Shown here piece by piece: positions 52,601-61,903 of a DNA stretch of 64,000 nucleotides. Source of the DNA: Pyrenophora tritici-repentis (taxonomy: Eukaryota; Ascomycota; Dothideomycetes; Pleosporales; Pleosporaceae); NCBI RefSeq assembly GCF_003171515.1, contig NC_089395.1, positions 2,852,001 through 2,916,000 of the forward strand. Reading direction: 5' to 3'. The first letter of the stretch is position 1. Every line of letters begins with the position of its first letter. Both the position numbers and the translations under genes were made by a program. A model generated the notes under the pieces. That model saw only the letters and a program-made list of their open reading frames with translations. It ran no database searches and was not told the DNA's origin.

Positions 52601-54046
52601 GTAGGCCTGAAAGGTACCTGGTGCGTTGCAGAGTCCGAAAGGCATCACTAAGTATTCGAATAGGCCATACCGTGTTAGGAAGGCAGTCTTATGTTCGTCG
52701 CCTTCCTTGATGCGGATTTTGTTAAAGGCGGCGATGACGTCGACCACGGTGAAGTAGGCGACGTTAGCTAGCCGCGCGAGCGTTTCTTTAATCATCGGAG
52801 GAGCGTTCCTGTTCTTGATAGTGACGGCATTGAGCGCTCTATAGTCCACGCAAATGCGGAGTCCACCTCCAGATTTGCGGACGACGAGCACAGGCGAAGC
52901 GAAGTCTGACTTGCTTTCACGGATCTCACCGCGTCCTCTCATGTCCTCAACATAAGCTTTAACGGCAAGGCCTTCGTCCTTACTTATGCCGTACATCTTA
53001 GCGTTTGGGTGTTTTGATCCGGGGATAATGTCAATGCTGTGGTTGACCGCGCCTCGTCGAGCGGGCAAGTCTGTCGTGGCGGGATCAGGATTAAATCGGT
53101 GGGCGAGATCGTGGAGCCATTCGGGCAACTTGTCTAGGACCTCGTCGCGAGTTTTAGCGGGCGAGTTCAGCTTCTGGTGGAACTTATCAATGTCTTCCTG
53201 AGATAGGGCGTTCATGTCCATGGCAAATAGTGAGGCGAAGACGCGGCTAGCCTGGGCTCTCTCGTCGGCGTCATCGCTGTCATCTTTGTCGAGTTGTTCA
53301 AAATCATGTGGGTACAGCCAGATAGTACCGTTCTCTGGTCGTGATGCCAGTGCGGCAGCGGCCTCACCTGACACATGGTGTATGTCCATGTTCGCGTAGG
53401 TCGGGTTCCGTTCTTTGGCTTTTGCTGCGGCCCGTCGGTGTCGACTGCTGCGAACAGTGACTTGCTCGCCTTTGTGTAGGCAGTTGGCGTAGCAATGCTC
53501 GCTGTTGAAACGCATAGTTTTTTCCCTCCAGTCGATGTGTGGATTATGCTCTTCTAGCCATGAAGTGCCGAAAATAAAGTCGTAAGTCGTCATAGGTACA
53601 CTGTAGAAGAGTTCCTCGCTAACGTGTTCAGCGTGGGAGATGGGGGCTAGGACGCCGTGTGTGATAGGCGCCATGGCGAAATTGCCGTCGCCAAGTCGTA
53701 GTTGCAAAGGTTGTTTAAGCCGAAACGTCGGCAGGTTATGTCGTTGCGCAAATAGTGTGGAGATACAGTTTCCAGTAGCACCAGAGTCAGTCAAAGCTTC
53801 CGTATCAATATAGCTATTCGAAGTGGCGACCTTGCACTTGAAAACGAACTGCTGGCCTTGGACAAGCTGCTTGCCTTTGACCATAGTGTTCGCGCTCAAG
53901 ACAACGTGTCTGTCCTCTATAGCCTGGGGAGGCGTCCAGTCCTCCAATTCTTGTAAACAAACGCGTAAAGTGCTAGGTGTAGCTCCGGTGAGCGGGGTAG
54001 TTTGGGTATCAAGGGTCGGTGAAACAATAGGGGGTATCGCTAACAA
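49604..54046 (-). CDS. Gypsy Pol polyprotein
   Basis: One open frame of 1480 codons (its first in-frame start-like codon is TTG, so it is probably reached by frameshifting from Gag). Order: aspartic protease DSGATGNCIS near residue 87, RT with AYLDDVLIYS near 500, RNase H, then integrase with an H-H-C-C zinc domain (RFHDTATAGHGG and CVVCRRAK near 965-1005) and DDE core (DRGSQFVSHFWKEL). Near the C-terminus there is a chromodomain-like region (LQYKVKYTNSPDWNASPAWQ). This order defines Ty3/gypsy, and the chromodomain suggests chromatin-directed integration. All catalytic motifs look intact. Confidence 0.95.
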   Translation of the reverse strand: MLAIPPIVSPTLDTQTTPLTGATPSTLRVCLQELEDWTPPQAIEDRHVVLSANTMVKGKQLVQGQQFVFKCKVATSNSYIDTEALTDSGATGNCISTLFAQRHNLPTFRLKQPLQLRLGDGNFAMAPITHGVLAPISHAEHVSEELFYSVPMTTYDFIFGTSWLEEHNPHIDWREKTMRFNSEHCYANCLHKGEQVTVRSSRHRRAAAKAKERNPTYANMDIHHVSGEAAAALASRPENGTIWLYPHDFEQLDKDDSDDADERAQASRVFASLFAMDMNALSQEDIDKFHQKLNSPAKTRDEVLDKLPEWLHDLAHRFNPDPATTDLPARRGAVNHSIDIIPGSKHPNAKMYGISKDEGLAVKAYVEDMRGRGEIRESKSDFASPVLVVRKSGGGLRICVDYRALNAVTIKNRNAPPMIKETLARLANVAYFTVVDVIAAFNKIRIKEGDEHKTAFLTRYGLFEYLVMPFGLCNAPGTFQAYINEVLRDYLDEFCSAYLDDVLIYSASLAEHKVHVRKVIESLGEAGLHLDIDKSEFAVQEVRYLGLILTTEGIKMDPAKVKSVLDWGTPTTLKELQAFLGFANFYRRFIVAFSYIARPLTDLTRGTNGDVKLNFPIAQGSAAHDAFEKLKKAFTIAPVLAHFNPALETWVETDSSDTVTAAVLSQVQTDGVLKPVAFISTKMSPAECNYAIYDKELMAIVRAFEEWRPELAGTSDPVKVISDHATLQTFMVNKALNRRQARWAEFLSEFNFKITYRPGRLGSKPDALTRRPGDTPTNPNDPRIIHQTQTILGPDRVDDVIKRDTHTHNDARQAIQLAALLFEYAEEVQTLAGMLYLMSEEAYGVDDLVDDDSTPDVALDSQPKGETIEIPHAAAPASLARVPGENAPDDGLMTAIVNAYRVDPTLQEIIRAKADGARHLPHTVAIQMKLKLELQDCEIRNSLVYFRGRLFIPYDDDLRKDIVRRFHDTATAGHGGKRSTYYLVSQQYYWPLMTDTVAQYTRSCVVCRRAKPYRDRKQGLLHPLPVPKRFWTDISVDFITPLPDCTRFGRTYSHVMVVIDRLSKSQRFIALDSLEVDAVVRAFVDYVWREEGFPTTIVSDRGSQFVSHFWKELCHRLGVTPKLSTAYHPETDGQTEVANAGLKCYLRAYTNYMQNDWVDWLPLAQLAINNRENVSSGVAPALATKGYLPRMGSELVTEDSPITDARSRAEQLLREDARGTVKRMTDVIRFMQENLRWSQNKMEHYANQHRQPAPDYRVGDKVYIDARNIPTMRPSRGLSAKNLGPYKVRALPNRYAVELALPDCYKQVHPVFHPWLLHLDADQTARPSEGVIAEKHPDGEHDYYVDMVVDCRIDKRRKDTLTNKKGMLQYKVKYTNSPDWNASPAWQDYTDLWGAEEAVEDFHRLYPDKPPPHELYRDLALYLNLVAAYSLGRDDVEVVSVLDSCELALSPSHSLMAQLGPGKVAQLRTSVSKQKQGPEG

Positions 54047-54141
54047 GGGTTGGACTGGTAGTTGTGGCTTTGACTGTGACTGTAACTGTATCTGTGGACC
54101 ATTTTGGTGCGGTCCCCGGGGGCGTCTTTCGCCGGGGACGG

Positions 54142-55235
54142 CTAGTTTTCCGACTCGTCGGTGGCATCGACGACTGTGGCCTGGAGGGCGGCGTTGGTGA
54201 ATGTAGCTTTGAGGGCAGGGACGCGGCTAGCTGGCACGATAGAGCCAGACTTGCAGGCTGCTGGGACGTCTGCGTCGGTCGGACGATGTTTCTTGCCGCT
54301 GACATTTGCCGTGCCTCCGCATTTAAAGCACTCGCCTTGCTTACTCAACGCGTTGAGTTGCGCGCGCGTGCGACCGTAGTTGTTACGCGTTGTGGAGCCG
54401 CTGCTATTGCTGTTGCCGTTGCCATTACCTCCACCACCAGCGTTAGACGTGTTGCGGCCGGTTCGGGTACCATTATTTCCGCTGCTCTGGGTGAGACGTG
54501 AGAGCTGTTGCTGAGTGCGGCAATTCTGGGCAAACGCTTCCCAAGTATCACCATGGCGGAATTGTAAACCTGCGTTACGACCAAACTTCATGAGTCGGAT
54601 CGCGTGCTGGATCATTTCGTTGTCGCCCAGGTTCAATGGTGCGACTGTAGAGGTAAAGCGGGCTACCCAGGTGTTAAACGATTCATTGTCGCGTTGCTTT
54701 AATCCTCCAGAGCCGCTGTCGTGTAGCGCTGCGCTGGCTTCGGTGACCTTGTCGACCGTGTCAAAGATGCGATCAAGTTCCGTGAGGACTTCTTCCGCTG
54801 TCACGTAGGCGTTACGAGCTCCGGGTGCTGCTCTATATTCCACCTGTGCAGCGGCTGGTCCTCGCAAGTGGTCAATCAGGTAGTCGAGCTGATCTTGAAC
54901 AGTTGTGTGGATAGTAGTTTTGTTTAAGAAGTCTTATCCGCTGGCTTAACGGCTTTCTTAAGAGACTGTCTACAAGACTGTCGTCGGCGTTCAGCGGCGT
55001 TGACGTCATTGCCCTCGTCCTCGCTGTTGCCTTGGCCGTCTCCACGGCCAAAAGTGACCTGTCTCTTGCGGGTGGCGAGCTTCTGTCTAATAGTCGCCTT
55101 CTCCGCTTCGGTGAGGTCGTCGTCATTCTCAAAGTCGCCGTACTCAAGGTGCGACTCTGCTGGAATGGTTTGTGTGTCGTTCTGAGCACCCTGGTCGTGG
55201 GCATCCTTGCTCGTCTCGTTTAGTCGGGCCATCAT
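54142..55235 (-). CDS. Gypsy Gag, in two frames
   Basis: The N-terminal part (55235-54924, acidic and basic, about 103 codons) stops at a TAA. The following Gag part runs one base back (-1 frame) through LNKTTIHTTVQDQLDYL to the capsid-like region (FNTWVARFTSTVAPL) and a partial Cys knuckle (CFKCGG), ending at 54142. The shift falls at about 54925-54935 in ACTTCTTAAAC. Either a single base is missing or a -1 frameshift occurs there. Pol lies in a further -1 frame relative to the main Gag part. Confidence 0.75.
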
Positions 55236-55253
55236 CGGCGGCAGCGCTAGAAG

Positions 55254-55400
55254 CGGCGGCGGATCTTTTCTGGCAGGTGGGTACAGCTATGCAGCTGGGC
55301 AATCCAGTGTCTTCCGCGGCGGCACTCTGCGGCGGCGGGTCTTTTCTGGCAGGTGGGTACAGCTATGCAGCTGGGCAATCAGGTGTCTTTACTACGGCGG
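55254..55400. repeat. 76-bp tandem repeat in gypsy 5' leader
   Basis: Two copies of a 76-bp unit starting TCTTTTCTGGCAGGTGGGTA (55264 and 55340), with a shortened third trace, lie between the 5' LTR and gag. Confidence 0.85.
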
Positions 55401-55539
55401 CTCTTCTGCGGCGGTACGTATAGTCAATGCGATCCTCGTCGCGTAAGTGTTTCTGTCGTTGGCGTGTCGCTCGCAGCGACAAGAAAATACAATTCGCGAA
55501 CGAGCTTCCAGGGCCCGTCTTGAAAGGGAGCTTGTATAA

Positions 55540-55706
55540 TGTGAGGGATCGATCAAGAAAGATTGGATTTGACAAGATACAAGCTATCGAGCTATCTACG
55601 TTGTGAGCCCGAACTTATGCTGTGGGCGCCAAGGCGCTAGTCCGATAAGATAAGGATCTTATCGATATGGGGGCCATGGGCCGAGCGAGTCTATGGATCC
55701 GTAACA
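55540..55706 (-). repeat. Gypsy 5' LTR
   Basis: 167 bp, promoter-side LTR for the minus-strand genes. Confidence 0.95.
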
Positions 55707-55869
55707 GAAATAACGATAACTAGGAATGCATTCTGTTCGGTGATGGTTCTGATTAATTGTCTACGAACATAGGTGCTACGAAGGTATACCTAAGCTCTGC
55801 GCAAGGTGGGCCGAAGTCGGGCCGAAGTGTCAAGCAGCCGACGTCTCTACCGATACTCACGATCCGACA

Positions 55870-56539
55870 GACATCCTATTAGCTTAGGTAGATATAACTA
55901 ACGTCTAAAAGGTACGACTCCTAAAGGAGAAGGTGTCTTAGGAACTTCAAGAAACCTCTATAAACTAAGGAAATTAGCTAGAGAAAGATAACATCATTAT
56001 ATAGAGCAAGCGCTTCTAGGACATATAGGAAGATAGGCTAGACTTTAAGCATTAAGAAACTAAGAAGGCAAAGCGCGCTACTGTGGTGGAGCAAGTGGGA
56101 ATGAACGGATCCGAAGGGCGCTCGGACAGTGGAAACCATATGGGATCGCGAAGGATCCCATCGAACATCACTCAGACACTGTGATGGGCTAGACCCATGT
56201 AGGCCTACTTGTAGGCTAAGAGAGCAGCGCAGTCATGCCTCCTACATAAATATCGACTACGCAAGCTGAATCGCGTTGATTCAACTTGTGCATGCCTTTT
56301 GCGCAGGCGTGGTGCATGTAGTCGTGCCGCTAGTCTTATAGACTCTCGCCCCTTACACTCAATACAACAACGATTTCGCCCACTCAGTTCCCCGATATAG
56401 TCTAACCCAGCGTCTGTACGCTCTTCTTTTCAACAGTGCTATTATCTGACAACCTTAAGGAAGAAGGAGTAGAGAACTAGCTATATTAGATTAGGATAAT
56501 CCTGCAGGAAAACAGCCCTGTACAGTTTAGATCTATAGG
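55870..56539. other. Repeat-derived spacer
   Basis: 55870-56090 is A-rich, Lys-codon-rich and may be the decayed 3' part of element F. Positions about 56400-56457 are an inverted copy of 36033-36085, just downstream of the HET-ankyrin gene. No intact gene is visible. Confidence 0.45.
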
Positions 56540-56541
56540 TA

Positions 56542-58414
56542 ACGTACCTAACGGGCGAGTGGGCCACACGGGCGAGTGGGCCACCTGCGCTAAGACCCCA
56601 TTAAAACCACGACTGTACACGACTATATAGCACCGTCAAAGATAGTAAATAGAAATCGTAATAGGCTATTCTACTCAGAATCTATCGCTGCTTCTTGCCT
56701 ACATGTGCGCATATTATGTCCTGCCTCGCCGCAGCGTCCACAGCGTCGTTGGCTAGGCTCGCCTGCCTCAACGCGCACTCTCTTCTTCGCCTTCTTCCTA
56801 TCACTACATGCCCCAAACTCCTTAAGAGTCGTCAGTCGCACGCCCTCATCAATTGTTAAGGTCCCTTGCTGCTGTAAGCGCTTCCTTTTATATGATCTAC
56901 GCTTACTTGAGGCCTCGTTGGCGGCTTGGAGCTCAGCGTTGCGCTTGGTCATTAACACCAGAGAATGCGCTATCATCTCTGCACCTTTTGACAGGCTTTT
57001 GATCGCCTCAACCATATACGTAGGTGAGCTATCTACATGTCTTCGAATCCTCTCTTGAATCAGCTTTGATTGCGACCCAAGTTCTAGGGTATTGCTTGGA
57101 GTTTGCGACTGCCAGGGACCGTCCTCGACGGTAGGTAGCAGTGGAGTGCGCAGCCGCACGTCAAGCGTCGATATCACAGCCTCTGGATTAAATGGGACTA
57201 AGCCAGCGCCTCGAAAGCTTCCTTGTATATTGGCCTTTGTAATCGCAGCGTCAAAAGCGCCTTTAAAGCACGGTAGGAACTCTAGTTTAGTGATATGGGT
57301 GATCTTGTTGCGCATTAGATCCTCGGCTTGGCGGCCATACGCTGTCTTCAAAGGCGAGAAACACCCCACATCAAGAGGCTGTAGTAGGTGCGACGAGTGA
57401 GGAGGCATGCAGAGAGTAATAATGTTGTGATCCTTGCAGTACTGCTGGAAATCGAGCGAGTCGTGGCTCTCGTGGCCGTCGATAATAAGCAGACGATAGT
57501 TTCCTACAGTCCTCTTCTTTGTGTGAGCGTCAAAGTGCTTTAACCACTCTAGACCAAGCTTGTTTGTTGTCCAGCCGTTCTCAGAGACTGCAATAACCCA
57601 GTCGCGAGGTAGGTTATCTTCCTTGTACCAGGCAGAGAGGTGGTTCTTGCCTTTGAAGATGATAAAAGGTGGGATTGCCCACCCAGTCGCGTTGATACCC
57701 TGGATCACTGTAGCCCACTCGCGATTGCCCTGCTGAACGCTCTTTGGTCGTCCTCGACGCTCAGAGCCTGTGACTACTGCTCCAGTTGATATCATGCCCA
57801 TCATGAAGCCAGACTCGTCAAAGTTGTGGGTGTCCTCATCAAGGATACCGTACTTGGCCTTTGTGTTCTCCACAAGTCGGAACCAGCCTTGTATAACCTC
57901 AGGATCCTCACAGAGGGCTCGCTTGTAGTCATACTTGCGATTGAATTTGACCTTAAGCTCAGGGCGACGTTTGACGAAGGTTGCAGCCCAGTTCTGACCA
58001 ACAGGGTCGCGGTGGCGCTCAGCCAACAAAGAATTAGCCATATCCTGCACAGCAGCAAGTCGGGGCGGAAATCCTCGCGCGTCGAGGTCAAGGATATGCT
58101 GGACAATTACATCCTCCTCTGTCTTAAGGAGGTTCATTGAGTTAGGCGTACAATCGCTCCGAAGAGGTATTCCAGCGCGTCGGCGCCCAAGAGTTACTCG
58201 AGATACGTTGTAGATAGCTGCAGCGCGTCTCTGCGACAGCGTCGCGTCGCGTTCGATAGCCTTGAGAGCAAGCTGTAATCGAGCCTCTTTTAAAGCTGGT
58301 AGATTGTTTTGTTGTTGGCTCATTGTGAAAGTACTGTAGGTAACAGTATGTTTTGGTGGGGTCTTAGCGGAGTGGCCCACTCGCCCGTGTGGCCCACTCG
58401 CCCGTGAGGTACGT
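56542..58414 (-). mobile_element. pogo/Fot1 element E, apparently intact
   Basis: Inverted terminal repeats of about 55 bp start ACGTACCT and include two tandem copies of ACGGGCGAGTGGGCCAC. TA target copies lie at 56540-56541 and 58415-58416. One transposase gene fills the interior. Confidence 0.93.
56671..58323 (-). CDS. pogo-type transposase with C-terminal zinc knuckle
   Basis: The frame is open from 58380, and the best start is the Met of MSQQQNNLPALKEARLQLAL at 58323, giving 550 residues. The N-terminal Psq HTH (LSQRRAAAIYNVSRVTLGRR) and CENP-B-type DNA-binding domain are followed by a DDE core with FDESGF near 167, IIDGHESH near 281 and LLQPLDVGCF near 319. A coiled stretch with SKRRSYKRKRLQQQG follows, and the protein ends in a CCHC knuckle, CGRCGEAGHNMRTC. 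All catalytic residues are present. Together with good terminal repeats this suggests an active or recently active element. Confidence 0.93.
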   Translation of the reverse strand: MSQQQNNLPALKEARLQLALKAIERDATLSQRRAAAIYNVSRVTLGRRRAGIPLRSDCTPNSMNLLKTEEDVIVQHILDLDARGFPPRLAAVQDMANSLLAERHRDPVGQNWAATFVKRRPELKVKFNRKYDYKRALCEDPEVIQGWFRLVENTKAKYGILDEDTHNFDESGFMMGMISTGAVVTGSERRGRPKSVQQGNREWATVIQGINATGWAIPPFIIFKGKNHLSAWYKEDNLPRDWVIAVSENGWTTNKLGLEWLKHFDAHTKKRTVGNYRLLIIDGHESHDSLDFQQYCKDHNIITLCMPPHSSHLLQPLDVGCFSPLKTAYGRQAEDLMRNKITHITKLEFLPCFKGAFDAAITKANIQGSFRGAGLVPFNPEAVISTLDVRLRTPLLPTVEDGPWQSQTPSNTLELGSQSKLIQERIRRHVDSSPTYMVEAIKSLSKGAEMIAHSLVLMTKRNAELQAANEASSKRRSYKRKRLQQQGTLTIDEGVRLTTLKEFGACSDRKKAKKRVRVEAGEPSQRRCGRCGEAGHNMRTCRQEAAIDSE

Positions 58415-58646
58415 TAGTAAATTATTACTAGTATAAACTACCCTTCTCCTTGCGTATATTAACAAAGACATCACTATCTAAGGTCTTATAGACAGTAGGT
58501 GCTTAGTAAGAGTATTTATTAGCGATGAGTTTGTAAGGGGCTACGCTCAGGGAGCAATCGCACAGGTATACTGGAGTTGTATTCGATGGGGAAGAGAACT
58601 ACAAGCTATCTCGTGCTAAAGGTTATTCGGAGTGCGGCTCGGAATA

Positions 58647-59686
58647 CCGTGTCCGTGCGCGCAATGCGCGGATTCGCGTAATGCGCGGGGTCAACCACAA
58701 ATTACTTTCACCTTAACCATCCACAGCGCCACCAATATGGATCCGATTGAAGCTGCGATTGCAGCAATCGACGTGCACGGATCTAGTGAAGGATTCTCGT
58801 ATACAAAAATTGCAAAAGAGTTTGGAGTTGTGAGATCTACGTTGATCAGAAGGCATAAGGAGCTTACGCAACCCCGCTCCGACGCACATCGAAAACTCCA
58901 TCTAGATTAAGAAAAGGAGATAGTACAGTATATTCAGGGGCTTACTGCGAAGCGTTTGCCACCTACAAGAGCTATTATACGCTCCCTAGCATCCTCCGTT
59001 GCTGGCACTAACGTTAGCGAGAGCTGGGTGAATAGATTTCTCAAAAGAAACTCTAATCATCTCATCTCAAAATGGACTAGGGGCATAGATCGGGCACGCC
59101 ACAGAGCTAATTCAGGAGTCAAATACAAGCTGTACTTTAACCTGTTACACAAGAAAATCGAGGAGTATAAGATTAGGCTAGGGGACGTCTACAACATAGA
59201 CGAAAAGGGGTTTCTCATAAGCGTCACCGGCAGATCAAAACGAGTATTCAGCAGGCGTATGTGGGAGAAAAAGGAGGTTACTATAGGGGTTTAGGACGGA
59301 TCTCGCGAGTAGATTTCGATCCTAGCTTGTATTTGCGCTGATAGATTAGTTTTGTCGCCTAGCATTATCTATTAAGGTGGCTCAGGAGGCCTCTAATTAG
59401 ACTAGGTAGACGACATTGCCTAATCAGCTTATCTAGTATTTATCAGCTCATCTAAATCCGGATGGTCGAATAATAAGATAGGGCTTGCCTAGCTTAAGGA
59501 AGTGTTTGAGCTAGCTATAAGGTCCAAAACGCTCTATTCACATGGATTACTTATTATAGATAGGCACAGATCTCATATAAGTCAGGAGTTTTTAGACTAT
59601 TGCAATGAGAATAGGATTCTCCTAACTATCTTTCCTTCTCATTTAACCTATACCCTCTAGCCCCTAGATATTGCGATGTTTAGGCC
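58647..59686 (+). mobile_element. 5' half of a pogo element (half D), truncated by H3-hAT copy 2
   Basis: The terminal repeat CCGTGTCCGTGCGCGC follows TA (58645-58646). The transposase starts at ATG 58737 (MDPIEAAIAAIDVHGSSEGF) and is decayed by several stops, but the reading remains clear through YNIDEKGF, LLIIDRHRSH and PLDIAMF. The sequence stops at TTTAGGCC (59679-59686), where the H3-bearing hAT begins. Terminal repeat and coding match half B at 21361-22837, which supplies the missing 3' half. 58415-58646 shows no gene. Confidence 0.85.
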
Positions 59687-59698
59687 TACGCTGGCAAA

Positions 59699-59813
59699 TG
59701 GGTTGGGTATACCCAGTCTTGGGTTGGGGTTGGGTTGGGGTCGCACAGACCATGGGTTAGGGTTGGGCTTGGGTTGGGTTGGGTTGGGTTGGGGTTGGGT
59801 TATATTTTTTGGG
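59699..59813. repeat. G-rich subterminal array of H3-hAT copy 2
   Basis: GGGTTGGGGTTGGG-type repeats on the plus strand. It is shorter than the corresponding array at 31281-31460, having fewer 39-bp units. Confidence 0.85.
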
Positions 59814-59898
59814 TACTTTAACGGAACAACACTTAATTAAGATAATGTGTACACGTTGATGATATAGTAGATACATAAAACGAGATATATTAACACAG

Positions 59899-60820
59899 CT
59901 AATTATCACGGTAGCGCTGAGGACGCTGGCGCTTTCGAGGTGGCAATTGACGCTCCTCCTGGACCTCTTCCTCCGACTCTTCTTCTGTAGTCTGGTTCTC
60001 CTCATCTATATCGAAGGTATGCTCTAACGAGGCTGGAAGCTCAAAAAGATCATTAACCTCGTCAATTGGCTCTCCATCCTCCCCTAATTGAGCAACTAGG
60101 TAGTCTAGACCCTGTTCTTCCTCTTGAGATATTGTATCCTTAAGAACCATTATCTGCTGTATTGTCCGGGCAGATAGTCGGTGCCTCCGACTACCAATAA
60201 CATCCTTAGCAACATTGAAAACTCTTTCAACCCCAACCTGAGCAATTGGTATTGCTAGTATATCCTTCGCCACTTGGGATAGTCTATTAGCAGATGTCTA
60301 TGATAAACAGCTGTGATAACTTACCAGACTTTTTCTGGGTAAACCGCTTCTCTGAAAGTATATCCCACTCTTTCTCTAGCAGCTTAGCCTGTCTAGCACT
60401 ATTTGCTAATTTATACTTAGGCTGTTGCAAAAGCGATTTCTTCAGTTGGTACTTCGCGGAGCGGTCGGCTGTTCTAACGCTTTCAAGTACCTTCTCCTCT
60501 TTATCGAAAAGAGCTTTGCGTTCACGTTGAGCAATAGCACGGGCGCTACCACTCAGAGAGCCAGTATAGGGGACGCTCAAATTGATAGGTCGGCCTTTTC
60601 GTGAACCCCCACTACCTCTTTGATCTAAGATACCGTCAATCTCGTCAGCTTCACACGCAAATCCCTGCTTATATTAGCATAAGCTGTGATAAATGGCTGT
60701 GATTATTACATCGGTAAGCTGCTCCCACTCATCTTGTTCGAACCCAGGCGGAGGTTCAAGTTTGATGGCTGGAACTAGGCCTTCAGGTACGTCGCCGACT
60801 TGCTCTTTCGCGACAGGCAT
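59899..60820 (-). CDS. Shortened hAT transposase, copy 2
   Basis: Exons 60820-60710, 60667-60325 and 60272-59899 encode the same protein as 30268-31189, with the same two motif-bearing introns. The hAT dimerisation domain is kept; the catalytic core is missing. It is divergent from the H3 gene, with about 510 bases between the two start codons. Confidence 0.7.
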
Positions 60821-61330
60821 GGCGGGGACTGTGATAATGCGCTGTTGTAAATGGGGTGTTTTCAATGTAGTAAAGAGAGTTATTAGGTGTTGGGAGTTAC
60901 TGGGCGTCAGGGGCTGGAGAAATGGGTAGACAGCATTATGCTCACCTAGAAATGGTCCGTGCGCTTCTGCCTGCGCTAGCGCGAAAACGCGGAAATTACC
61001 CAAAATGATCAACACATCGATGATTCCTTCATTTTTGGGCTGTACGCATGCGCGAGCTCGGCGTTTATCACAGCAGTTTAACACGTTTGTATGATATGCT
61101 CGCTACTGATTTTGCAACAGAAATGGTTGTATGCGATCGTGAAACAGCAAATTACGTCATGCAGTCCGTGCGCTGCTGCCTTTACTAGTGCGGAAATCGG
61201 GAAATTGCCGTCGCCCAAACTTTCCAGCTACCTAACTCTTTCAGCCTACTACTTTCTTAATTGTCGACCACATTTATCACAGTAATTAATCACATACGTC
61301 GCCTACGTTCATCATCTACTCTACTACGCA

Positions 61331-61903
61331 ATGGCAAGGACAAAACCACGGCCTAAGGTCACCGGTAAAGCCGGCCGGGGTGGTCCTGATGGCAAGACAG
61401 TTACTGGCGGCAAGCCGGCTCAGAAGGCCCTTGCTAGTAAGGCTAGACGTCAAGTAGCAGGAAAGTCTACGCGAAAGGCACCTGTAGCTGTTAAGAAGAA
61501 GCGCAAGTTTAAGGCCGGCAGTAGGTTATCACAGTCGTTTATCACAGCTATTTTCTAATTTAGCTTAGCTGTCGCATTACGGGAAATCAAGAGATACCAG
61601 AGAGGTTTTGAACTACTCTTGCGAAAACTCCCCTTTTCCCGCGTAGTGCGCGAATTTGCACAGGTGCACAAGGCCGATATCCGCTTTCAACGATCTGCAA
61701 TCGAAGCTCTTCAGGAAGCTACAGAAGCTTTCTTAGTTGGTTATTTTGAGGGTATAGTCTATCTACCCTATACTATTTTTCATTTAATAACTTTTATAGA
61801 CTGCAACATCAATGCTATTCACGCAAAGAGGGTTACTATTCAAGAGAAGGATTCTCAATTGGCTAGGCGCTACTTTGCGCGCGAGTTACTAGCTTTTCTC
61901 TAG
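61331..61903 (+). CDS. Divergent histone H3-like protein carried by a transposon
   Basis: Three exons (61331-61520, 61569-61751 and 61800-61903) with 48-nt introns give 158 residues against 135-136 for normal H3. The tail starts ARTK (Lys4 kept) and has an insertion of about 12 residues before [18 protein letters not shown], which aligns with the K9-K18 region. The H3 core follows: [48 protein letters not shown] and [18 protein letters not shown]. Loop 1 has canonical length, so it is not CENP-A-like. The C-terminal residues ([10 protein letters not shown]) replace the usual RGERA. Key histone-fold positions are kept, so nucleosome incorporation is plausible but unproven. The promoter region is inside the transposon. 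Confidence 0.9.

Larger units (their letters stand above)
49343..55706 (-). mobile_element. Complete Ty3/gypsy retrotransposon with identical LTRs
   Basis: The 167-bp LTRs at 49343-49509 and 55540-55706 (TGTGAGGG ... GATCCGTAACA) are identical by eye, with the 5-bp duplication GAAAT. Gag and Pol frames lie on the minus strand. The insertion looks recent. Confidence 0.95.
49306..55869 (-). repeat. Copia solo LTR split by the gypsy insertion
   Basis: The pieces 49306-49342 and 55712-55869 together match the 193-bp copia LTR (TGTTGG ... GATCCGACA). GAAAT (49338-49342 and 55707-55711) is duplicated by the gypsy element between them. The left piece is much more diverged than the right. Confidence 0.75.

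Noticed and set aside
59699..59813. True telomeric repeat or chromosome end
   Set aside because: The GGGTTGGG pattern is irregular, interstitial and found just inside transposon terminal repeats.
61331..61903. Centromeric H3 (CENP-A) identity for the transposon H3
   Set aside because: Loop 1 has canonical H3 length, and the ARTK tail and TVALREI segment are kept; CENP-A normally has a longer loop and an unrelated tail.
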